Source of the DNA: Bedellia somnulentella
Lineage: Eukaryota > Arthropoda > Insecta > Lepidoptera > Bedelliidae
DNA: 64,000 nt
Assembly (NCBI GenBank): GCA_963576735.1
Contig: OY755174.1
Span: forward strand, 1,426,001-1,490,000
Reading direction: 5' to 3'
The position numbers and the translations under genes were made by a program. Under the pieces are notes generated by a model, which saw nothing but the letters and a program-made list of their open reading frames with translations, was not told the DNA's origin and did not search any database. Below, one piece after another: positions 47,980-60,400 of this stretch (the first letter of the stretch is position 1; each line of letters opens with the position of its first letter).

Positions 47980-48387
47980 ATGTACTTCACGACAAATACT
48001 CAACTCTTATCGCTGTCCGATAAAGACTGTTTGTATTCCACCTCCACTGCAAGTTTACTTCATATATTTACTGTCTGCGACCGCGCCAATACAAAGTGTA
48101 TGTCTTTGCGAGGAACAGGAATCCACATTTAATCGCTTCTTTTTCTTTAACAAATATAAAAAAAAGTGCTTGCATCGAATAAATTAGCTTATAAATGGCT
48201 CGTTAAAAGTGGTTGACCAGAATGCACTAACGTCCTATCTTAATTTGTTTTCTTTGAGATGTGGGTCATTTTGATCGAGAACGTTCCATATTGTGCCAGT
48301 GTCTTCATTTATCGGACCTTCTCCTGTGTTTCTTGACGGGCCGTTTTGGTTCTGAATTTGAAATTGTTCGAATTTTAAAGTGAGACT
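47980..48387 (+). promoter_or_regulatory. Probable promoter and 5' UTR of the short Rab32 form
   Basis: Immediately upstream of exon 1b. Non-repetitive, moderately GC compared with the intron, no TATA box at a clear site. Inferred from position. Confidence 0.35.
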
Positions 48388-48420
48388 ATGGCGCCGAAAC
48401 CGAAGCCGAATTCCACTGGT
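48388..48420 (+). CDS. Rab32: Rab32, short first coding exon (exon 1b)
   Basis: ATG 48388, MAPKPKPNSTG, then the donor GTGAGT at 48421, phase 0. An 11-residue leader is a usual length for this Rab. The ATG is the only one open into this donor. Confidence 0.8.
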
Positions 48421-51400
48421 GTGAGTTTTAAAACAAGTTTTTCTTTATTTATCAAGCGGAATATTTTATTTTGACTGACCCTAAGTTTATCAAGTTTATA
48501 AGCAACAAGTAATGAATAATGTGTACTTGAATAATGATTCTTTATTTCCGGAATACTATAGTGAGTTATGAAAACATTTTTGTGCTGTATGACTGACAGG
48601 TATTATGACGATTTCCGATTACTTTATCAGTAGTTATCGTAGTGTTTTACCAAAATTGTGTTAGGGCGCTATGAAACAAACACTGTGCTATGAAGTTTAA
48701 TCAAAATTAGTAATATTTTAGTTCATTATCTTTATATTTTGTACTGCGTGACGTGAGTCTCTCATTTTTGAGTACCTCGAATTAATAGGATTAACTAGAT
48801 ACGCTTCCGATTTCAATATTATTAATGGTATATCTATAAAAAAAATCTTTCCTGTAAGATCATAGTTTATCGATTTTTAGTTTTCAAGCGTTTTTGCATC
48901 ACCCAGCAATCTTTTTTAACGAATTTATTTTAACGAATGCGTTTCTACTACAATGGCATTGAATAGATAATTAATAAAATGGTGACTCAAAGTCTGACTC
49001 AAAATTACTTCTTTTCATAATTAATCATTACCTTCGTTAAAGAACCAATTTGTTAAAGATGCCTAATTGCTAATGCAATTTAGTTATATTTTGAGAAATA
49101 AGTTCTATATTTTTATATATTTTATATGAATTTGCACAGTATTAAATTATGTAATATTTATTTGAAATGTTTGTTGCAAATAGCGATTGTTATTGTGATT
49201 TTAAAACCTTTCCCGTTTTGTGAAAGTTTGTGAGGTAGTTTTAGATCTCTATTATTTAATATTTTGGGTTTTTGGCAGTAGGTATAGACATTTTCCTCAG
49301 TATAATACCAAGAATATAAAATCATAATATGAGCATAATATAATAAGAAATCGTACTGTATTTTATATCGTTTGTGTTTTGAAATTGTTGCGTAAGAATT
49401 GCTGTGTATTTTAAATTTTAATATACGTAATAAAGGCCAATTACTAGGAAATAAACTTACTTTAATAAAATTTTATAAGTTTTATTTATCTCATTTATTA
49501 GCAGTTTTGTTGTAAATTTAAGATCATAACTAATCATTATGCAGAAAAATGAAGACCCCGTAGGGGCTGATTCTTATTCTACTAAACATAATTATGTTAT
49601 TTACAAAAAAATAAAAATCCATGTTTAAATGATTCAATATTTACAATTTTATATTCATAAATGAAAACAGTAGTCAATTTTTTTTTTTTAAATACCCTTT
49701 TGAAACAAACGCAATTAGCCATAGTTGCTGAATTATTTAATTTCATTATAAATAGTTTAGAAATGTACTTTTAAAATATGTTTGTGCATTACGTGTCTGT
49801 TATTTTTTATGCACTTATGCTGAATTTTTTAAGAGATTTCAGTTACCACAGATTTCAAGATCAAACACAAATTATTACTATTAATTTTCAAATTTTTTAA
49901 TTAAATAACTATTGCAAGACATATTTTAATCATACCATTAGTTTTTATTGTGGGAGGTAAAGACTAAAGACGAAGTTATTTCGATCGCCATTCGCCATTT
50001 TTGTTTAAACTTACATGAACGTGATAGCACAAAAGCTGTAATGTAAAGTCTATTTAAAAAAAAGTTTCTTTTTAAAAAGAATTAACAATATCTAACTTTT
50101 CACGTATCACTCATATTCGCAACATTCTACATAGGCTGGATCCCCTATCAAATTTTGAAGGTTTGTAGGTTCGGTTATGCGAAAAATTTAAGACGTTTTA
50201 TTATCCAATCCCAAACACTTTTTTCCACCAATTGAGCGGGTTTTTTAAACTAATTTACTATATGAAGTTTGTACAGATATGTTATGTTATGGCAGAACGA
50301 AGTCATTTTTCATTAATTTACTCGAGTGAATTGTTGTCGGTTTTAGTCTTATAGGGTTTATAAAATATGATGAAATGTATGATGAAACTGTTTATCATAT
50401 TTCGAAAATGTAGAAATTATTATGCATTTTAAATTAATGGATACGTTTTCCTATGAATAATTAACAACCATTTTGTAAACCATAAATTGTAGGTCCCTTA
50501 TATCCGGCCCTTTTTCCTCTATATATCCATACTGAAGTTTATGATAAGCGCAATACACACTGAGCCCATCGGGCTGATGATCTGATGGCAACTTTTTGTC
50601 GGCGGTATAGTTTTTATAAAAAAGTTAGACATCATTCTTTTAACACAGGCCGTCGGGTTGTGTCACCGGGAATAATGGCGGCTCGGTGGGCTCAGTGTGT
50701 ATCCTGAAAACCAATGGATTAGTTGACGCAATAAACCCAAAGTCTTCCACAGACATAGTACATACATACATACATACATATACTCACGGCTGTAAATCCC
50801 TAGAAGGGGTAGCCAGAGCTTAGGAATTAGAAAATTCTCAGCCACTTTTGGAAATGATAGTGGGGAAAAGATGGTAAAAATAAAGGTTGTTGGTGATGGA
50901 TCTCCAACCGCATCGCCAAAAAATCCCTTAAAAGCCCCAATACCGTTAGTCGCCTCTTACGTACACCCACCGGAAGAAATGGGGTAGTGCTATTCTAAGC
51001 CGACACTACACAGCATACATACATACATATAGCATACAGACATAGTGATTGCAAATAATCGCAAAACCGTTGCTTATTTAAACTCCTACCCCGTCCAACT
51101 ATAAACTAACATACAAAATCATTCCACAGTCGCACTCATCGGCACCAGCAACGGAGCGACGGGAGCATCTCTACAAGATCCTGGTGATCGGGGAACTCGG
51201 CACCGGGAAGACGTCCATAATCAAACGATACGTCCACCAGTTCTTCAGCCAGCACTACCGCGCCACCATCGGGGTGGACTTCGCGCTCAAAGTGCTTAAT
51301 TGGGACGCGAATACTATCATACGGTTGCAGCTATGGGATATTGCAGGTTTGTGGGTTTAAATATGACAATACATACATACATATACTCGCGGCTATAAAT

Positions 51401-54400
51401 CCCTTGAAGGGATAGCCAGAGCTGGGGAATTAGAAATTCCTCAGCCACTTTTGGAAGTTGCGTGGGGAAAATATGGTGAAATAAAGGTTGTTGGTGATGG
51501 ATCTCCAACCGCATCGCCAAAAAATCCCTTAAAAGCCCCAATACCGTTAGTCGCCTCTTACGTACACACACCGGAAGAAATGGGGTAATGCTATTCTAAG
51601 CCGACACTACACAGCTCACAAATATGACAATCTTAGTTGGAACCTCTAAACGGCTAAAATCCAATGGTGTGCGATGATAAAATTTATAAACAAAGCAATA
51701 CATTGAAAAATAGTCTAGCCTCTGGCTTTTATAAAAACCAAGACAAAACTAAATCTATTAGTCAAGTGCTATGAAAATAATAGTTTACTTAGAGCATACT
51801 GATTCATTAAAAGATCTGTGACCCAGCTAACATCAGGCTCCATTGACCTTTTTGAGCCTCTTATTTCATTTGTCGACAGCATAACTAAAGTAACATCAAT
51901 TTATTTCAACCTTTGACTATAAACACTATAGACAGAGTCATAATGCAACGGGAGCGTACCTCTTTTAGAAAGCAATATTTTTCCCTGTAATGTTGCTATC
52001 ACTAGAAAACAATTACCCCAAAATATTATAATCACCATTCTAAAAGCTACTTTTTAATTTAAAATTGATTACGTCAATTGATTGTTTAATTAAAGGTTTA
52101 CTGTTTACTATATTATTTCCTGCAATCATATAATTATACATACTTGCTCCTAGTATTATACAATCTTTTTTGTTTAATTTTACCATTTATACTGATGTTT
52201 AATACATCGTGAAATCTTCAGCATTGTACTAACTTTCAGGGATGAATCTTCCCATGATTACGAATAAATTTTTGTACGGGACTAACCTTGTTACTAGACA
52301 AAAAAAATATCAGCTGTTCCATTAGTGCAAGTTATGTAAATATCATACGGGTCATGGGTATAGTGGGGTCTATGTTTGTATTTTGAAAAATAAAAGACAG
52401 CACTATTTTATACATGAGTTTTATTGCATTATTTACTATTGACCTTTAAACAAAATCAGTTTCGTGTGAAAATTTCGAATTCTTTCGTCTATTTCAGTCA
52501 CATTTTTCAAAAGATGATGTATTCGTACATCTAAGTATTTTAAAGCTATGCCTTTATTAATAGCACAAGGTGGTTTTCGAAGGTGGCTCTGATGTGATCG
52601 TTTAATGTCGGAAATATTCTTTTACCTAAATTCTTTTTCAAAACAACTGCGACCATTTGGGCCAAAGCTTTGTCTTTGGACAAAAACGAGTAGCCTTTCA
52701 ATTTTATAGTATGCCTCAAAACTTTGGTTGGTTTCCAATTGCATCTTCTAGTGGCTGCAATCCATTTTTCTCGTAGATTCGGGTCTTTAGGAAAACTGTA
52801 ATGAATACGAAGAAATTAAATAAATATAACAAATTTATTACTTACTTATTCCGTAGATAACAATTGGAAATTATTCAGCGTCGCTATAGCGCGACGAAAT
52901 ACATAATATACTCACTCATTAACATGAGTTTACTCATTTAAAAATTTTACCCTAACAACAGGGTAGGATGAAAACGTGAATTATAGGAACACTGAGATAC
53001 TGCATATTTTTAGGTTATGCTATTAAAAAATTGCTGAAAATAACTAAAGAAAATGCTAGTAATCTAGTTCAACGTAATTAACATTTGAATCACTTATTTT
53101 CTGATCGCGCAATACAGAAAAACATTAAAAAACTCACTCACTTGTGGAAAGTCAATCCTTCGATGTGTTTTTCGCTGCGGCTTCCGCAGCCAAGCACGCT
53201 ACATCCAACCATACCTCACTAAATAATAACTTAACTAATGGAGTCTCTTTTGTCACAATAACAATATACAAATGAATAAAATCTTTCTCAAAATCAAAAG
53301 AAAACCAAAATCGCTCACAAGTCGACGCTTTGTTTGTCACAATTTAAAAGTGTGACATTAACAAAACGGGTTACGCGATAGAGATGACAATAAAGATTTG
53401 TGTCTCTTTTTAACATATAAGAACTTCAATAAGGGCTTCTCTTTTTAAAATGGATGACGTAACATCGCTCTGTCTATAGTGTTTATAGTCAAAGAATTCA
53501 ACAGCTTCTTTTTTTTTTAAAAAACGGTTCATGAAAATTATATTGTGTTCAATTTGAAATATTGTCTAGGGATAAAAGGAACGTAAGTTAATTTAAAAAT
53601 GCCCGCTATTTGAAAAAGAGTTAATAAAGTTACACATTTATAAAGAAAGTTTTTATTTTAATTGATGATTTTAAATAAACTATTGATTATCAAACAGTAA
53701 ATTCTCTTGAAATGTTCCACTATGTTTAAGTCTTTATTCCATCCAATGAAATTTGATTTGAGTTATAATACCTTACAGATCCACAATCATAACTTGGCCG
53801 GCGGCGACTCTGGTACTACTGTCGCCATTTTGAAATTTCGGCCTGTCATTGTCAGTTAGTTCTTAACTAAATAAAAATTATAGGGTGACCTACGTATATA
53901 ATAAATTATCACTTTCATTAATATTTTTTGTAGTGGAAACTTTTTTTTATATATAATGTTTCTTTGCTTATTAATAAACGTTTTTCTTTCCAGTATTCAA
54001 TATAAAAAAATATGAAAATTATTATTTATTTTGCTAAAATTATCTAAGTAGGCTAACACCATCCGCAAAGTTGTGCGCTGCGTTGCGTACATGACTATCG
54101 CCCGATTTCAGAATTGAGTATTCCAGCTGAGAACAACTTAAGTATCGTTCTGTCGCATTGAAATCTTAACAACTGAATGAGACAAACCGATACTTAAGTC
54201 GTTCTCAGCTTGAATACTTAATTCAGAAATCGGGCGTATAGCGGTGCGGGTTACGGGAAGTGGGGAAATGCACCCGAATAAGATTTCACTTCGTATACAC
54301 TGATGCGTGGGTTCTAATCCTAATGCGGGAATGTACCAATGTGTAATTTCTTATGTTATACATAACTGTCTGACATATATATTTATAAAAATAAAGGCTG

Positions 54401-57400
54401 TCAACAGCAAAAGAAAAGTGCCCATAGATTCACTGAACCAGCAAAATGAATGACCCAAACGATTTCTAATGTTTATAATTTTTTTTTCTGTGCCACCTTT
54501 TTAGGGTATCTATGTGTGAATATAAAATGTAAAAGACAGTACAGACAAGGTAAGCCTCTGATTTACAGGATTAAAAAAATGATTTTATGTAGTTACCCAC
54601 TTTTTAAACTCTGAGTGTCACAAACAACAAATCCTTGAGTATAAAATAATGAAACAGTTTGCAGAGAAGTACAGTTGACAGTGTTATCGCTATTAGCAAT
54701 CTCTTCCAGACAACATTTGGGAGGTAAGATCAGCAAATTTAGGATACACTGTCATTCGGGTAGACATAACAGACAAGGGCAAAACTAAATAAATATAATT
54801 AGCTTACATTAAAACGAACTTGTTTACTTACAATGATAGTTATTACATACATACATACATATACTCACGACTGCGAATCTCTAAAAGGTTTAGCCAGAGC
54901 TAAGAAACTTAGAAACTCCTCAGCCACTTTTTGAAAGCTGAGTGGGGTAAAGATAGTAAAATAAAGGTTGTTGGTCTGGTCTGGTCTCCAATCGCATCGC
55001 CCAAAAGTCTCTTAAAAGCCCCAATACCGTTAGTTGCCTATTACGTACACCCACCGGCAAATGGTTATTCATTGAATGAATATTATATAAATTGTTTTAT
55101 TCAGACATTTCAATACATAAATAAATTAGCCTGTATGATGTAAAATTATTTCCCTTATAATGGTAAAATTTTATTTACTGGCAATACTAATTTCGATGAC
55201 AGCGACACCCTTACCGGCCAAGAAATCTATGTGGATCTGTAGGTACCGCTTTAGTGCTCACGTGAAATTTTACGAATCCAACTTTATGGGTGAATAGTCT
55301 ATGGGACCATGATTGGTTTCATATTTTTTTAAATTTAAGCTTTCATAAATGTCACAGGTTTCAATAAATTTTAATCTAAAACGAATAAAGTTAAATACTT
55401 TTACGATGATAACTGATGACGCCTGTAATACTTTCATGCTATTCTTTAGTGTGGTGATCGTAGTATTCTTCTTGAATACCATGTTGCTTCTTATCATGAT
55501 CTAGTCTTGGCAATAAATTGCAGCCTGCGAGAGATATACTGAGTTAGTATTGTCGTTAAATTTAAATTTACAATGAGCTTTGATACTTAAATGAATCTTA
55601 TCAAAAGCTTTATCGCCAGGGCCTAGTACGAGCGTTATTTAATCGACTCGATATCGGTTAGAATGAGATGGCAGTATACGATACTAAGTAAGTGCGTAGG
55701 AGATGGCTGTTTTATTCCACGCGATATCTAGTTATAAGTTTCTCGTACTATGCAGGTTTGTCTTAATTGGCAAAGCAAAGTAAGCAACTTGAAAGCTTAT
55801 GTTATTTTATCTTTACGTACAAATATTATCTTCTTACCTTCTTAGGCTTAAGTGGATTTTCAACTTAATCTAATCTCAAATAACATTTAATTGGTTATCA
55901 TATTTATTTCACAACTGAATATCAATTGTGTCGTGTTATTCAGTCATAGGCCAACGTTTAGTTTAGTTTATTACGTTTATTATAAATAAATATGGTGCTG
56001 GTTAATATGCATTTTATCTAATCCCTTCTTAATATAGACAGTCGAGGCTACCTGTCTCGGGATGGTGTATGCAATTAATTATCAAAACTCAATATTATTA
56101 ATGTATCAGTTTTAATCGCATATCGAAATGTAATTACTTTTGCTGTTTATGGGTTATGTGACTTGACATGATACTTTCGTTATCCAACTTTTAAATTCAT
56201 AACAAACTCAGGCAAAAAATCATTTTGTGTTATTAATAACTAAAGTATTTTTTATAAGTGGATGGGAATATAGGTATAAAATAATTCTGTACAATGCCCT
56301 GCCTAGAATTAAAAAAAATCTTGGGACGGAAACCTTAACAATTTAAAAACATCTTATGACATTCACTACTAGTTTTTCCGTACTGCAATACCATTAAGAC
56401 GATCAAGCCTCATGTGGATTCAGTATGTTTTGTCTCACTTTTATTATACTCATAAAGATTAAGCCTTAGGTGTAGAGCCAACAACGACCTTACTTAACCT
56501 CTTCTACGTTCGTCTGAGATTTTTATCTAAGCTACCAGAAATTTATCTATTAATTTTTTTGTCTTCTGTATTAGGCCAAGAGCGATTCAACAATAACCTC
56601 TTCTACTCGTATGTTGCAATGCTGTGTAGTGTCGGCTTAGAATAGCACTACCACATTTCTTCCCATGGGTGATCGCAAGAGGCGACTAAGCGTATTGGGG
56701 CTTTTGAAAATTGATTTTTGGGCGATGCGGTTGGAGACCCATCACCTTAAACATTTATTTGACAATCTTTTCCCCACTTAACTTCCAAAAGTGGTTGAAG
56801 AATTTTCTGATTCTGAAGTCTAAGCTACCCCTTAAGTTTTATAGCCGTGATGTATGTATGTAAGTATGTACTCGTATGTTGTCTCGTCTGAAATTTCAGT
56901 CATATCTTAAAATTGACGTCTTTTTTCTTTTTATATTAGGTCAAGAGCGATTCGGCAATATGACCCGGGTATACTACAAGGAGGCCGTAGGAGCGTTCAT
57001 CGTGTTTGACGTGTCGAGGACTGCCACCTTCGACGCGGTCGTCAAGTGGAAGAACGATCTGGACAGCAAGGTGCAGCTGCCGGATGGATCGCCTATACCT
57101 TGCATATTGTTGGCTAATAAGGTAAAATTAATGATTTACTGTAAAATAATAAAAATTGCTGTGTAGTGTCGGCTTAGAATAGCACTACCCCATTTCTTTC
57201 GGTGGGTGTACGTAAGAGGCGACTGACGGTATTGGGGCTTTTAAAGGGATTTTTGGGCGATGCGGTTGGAGACCCATCACCAACAACCTTTATTTTACCA
57301 TCTTTTCCCCACGCAACTTCCAAAAGTGGCTGAGGAATTTTAAATTCCTTAGCTCTGGCTATCCCTTCTAGGGATTTATAGCCGTGAGTATATGTATGTA

Positions 57401-60400
57401 ATAAAAAAAAGAAACTGTAAGTTTTGCTAAAGCTATATGTATGTATAAAGCGTGCTTATTTGTATATGGCCGCAAGGATATGCCTTTGAATAAAAGGGTT
57501 AAATCAGGACCGATGATTAACTGATTTTAAATCGTAAGTTAGCTTACCCTCACGGGAATCTCTAATCAACTCAATATCGTATGTATGAATATACAAAATG
57601 TATGAGAAGCGCATAAAAATAAATGGATGATTGTCGGCGATCTTTGAAGAGAAATAATGGTAAATTCCACTTCATTATCATAACGTATTATTTATTCTTT
57701 CTGGCCGTCATCATAAAATATATTGTATTTGTTCACGTTACGATTCCTTTAATACAAATGATTTGATTTGATACACAATATGATTAATGTCGACTGTTTT
57801 TTTTTTTTTTAGAAGATAGTCGAAACAGCTCTACTAGCAGGAGGCTTGTGAGTGCGTGTATGTTACATGAGAAGTGAGCAACTGACATACAAAATCTATC
57901 AATGGCTCAATGCATGATAGCTCAATGGGTGGAACACCGGTTAACGTGCAAGCGACTAGTGTTCAAATTCCAGGTCGGGCCTACACCAATTTGTCTTTTT
58001 TAAAGACATATGTGTGGTTAATTTATCATGGTTGTTAACGGTGAGGGTAAACATCGTGAGGAAACCCACATCATGTGACAGTGTATTCGTACAAAACGGC
58101 GATAGGCCTGCCCCCTATCACTTGAGTACACTGTCCATGCAAAACGTGGGTACTCTGAACACCAGGTGACAAAGTCACGTGATGTTCAGAAGTATTAGTA
58201 CCTCTGCCAACCCCTTCGGGGATATTCGGAGTGAACGTTTAAAATCTGTCAGTATCCTACGGGCTCATTTAGGAGAACCCTCAAAAAGTTTACATATTCA
58301 AAAACAAAGATACTAAAACTACATTCTCTTCACAGTGCGACCAACAAAAAGAAGGTATAGTAAATCAGCCGGCCAAGATGGAGGAGTATTGCCGTGAGAA
58401 AGGTTTCGCCGGCTGGTTCGAGACGTCGGCTAAGGAGAACATTAACATCGAGGAGGCAGCACGCTCTTTAGTTAATAAGGTATGGAAATTTACAAATATA
58501 TCTAATGATTTCTTGCATATCTTGATTAGCTAACTAATTTGACAAGAGAGAGATTAGAAATGTCACTAATAAATACATAAGGTTTTCATGAACATAACAT
58601 TCTTATTATTAGAAATTTCATTGTAGTTTCCTATCGTTTTATGATTTTATTCTTCACAACAGCTGTAATGAATGCGTGATTGAGCCTGGTCTATCCTTAC
58701 GAATTCAACTATGATATAAATGTTCAAATTGAATTTATAAGTGTAATTTCCGGTAATCGAATCCGAGAGAGACCTTAGGGTCATGCACCTAAGTCTTGGA
58801 ACACAACGATTTATAAGCATTAGCTATGCTTTCCGTAACGTTCACTTTTCAAAAATCACATACACTAGTTACATATAGTTTTTATTTACCATCTTCATAG
58901 ATCAATATATATATATATTGGTGTTGATGTAATATAGTTAATTAAACAATGAAAATAAACGCCAATTTAGAGAAACACCAACACCTACACTAAAATGTCG
59001 GGGAACTAAAATATACGTTTCAAATATGTGATAGATACATTTCGTATATATTTTGAAAATTTAGGTCTTGCATATTTCTATTTTCCTATGTAATAAGTAA
59101 TAATCATTTAGTATAATGCATTTCACAGTTTTTGTATCGAAGTTTTTTAAATACATACATATACATTTACTCACGGCTATAAATTCCTAGAAGGGATAGC
59201 CACAGCTTTGGAATAAGGAATCCCTCAGCCAATTTTGAAAGTTGAGTGGGGAAAAGATGATGAAATAAAGGTTGTCGGTGATGGGTCTTCAACCGCATCG
59301 CCCAAAAATTCCTTAAAAGCCCCAATACCGTTAGTCGTTACCCACGTACACCCACCGGAAGAAATGGGGTAGTGTTATTCTAAGCCGACACTACACAGCT
59401 TTAAATATGTGTAGAATTCACTTCTTAAAGATAATTTTAATGCTTAGAAGGGTACGTATTCTTTGGGAACGCGCATTTAATGGCCTTGTTTAGAAAGTTT
59501 GGAACCACGGTAAAATTCCATGGGATCAAACCAGATTTCGGTATTTCTTTTAATAACGGTTGGGATGAGTTATTACGCTTTTCAAAACTATATTTATGTG
59601 GTCAGATAATATATGCTCGAAGTCATTATAGGCACTGCAATCGGATATTAATATCATCTCTGTTATTAATATAAAGATTAATTGTCAAATAAAAAAAAAT
59701 GTGATCGGTCCATTGTAATACAGTAGGATTGGTTTCTTGTTTATTTATTAGCGTAGGCTTGATGACAGATAGAAAACCAATTATAATATTTGCAAAAGGA
59801 GTTTCCGTTTTTGGTCACACGTTCGGCTTAAAAACATAAAGTTTGGATATAAAAAGTGGATGAGTAAAAAAAGTACTAAAATTTTTTTTTATTGCTTTTT
59901 AATATAAAATTGACACCGTTTTCCTACAAATAATATTATTAGAAACGTACCTTATGACTAATTGTATTTTTTATTGTTTCCGGTTATTTAATACATGCGT
60001 ATGGGTCCATTTTAATCGCGAGAATATTATATGGACATTGATTCACAGATTTTACTATATAGCTGTATTTCTAGGAATTTGGGTTATTTATAAATCAAGA
60101 AATTTATTTCTTAGCATTTATGTTTCAAATGCCTGAAGGAGTTACAGGGGTGTTTTTTATAACAATATCCAATTTCCTATTGTTCGTCTGACGCCCCTTA
60201 AGGCTAAACTCTCTCCTATCTTGTCCCCTTTTTTTGTATAGAACACTCGCTACCAAAATGATTTGATACTTTTGATAGCACTACCAAAATAGCCAATGAG
60301 CTGACATATCTCACCAAACTAGTTCCACAAAATGCGACTGGTTTTGTTCAGCTTAAGTTTTTTGCATCTTGAATACTGGTTGGCTTTACATTTTTTTAAT

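Noticed and set aside
59954..60136. 60-codon hydrophobic frame suggesting a small membrane protein
   Set aside because: Intronic AT-rich sequence gives such frames by chance; no supporting signals.
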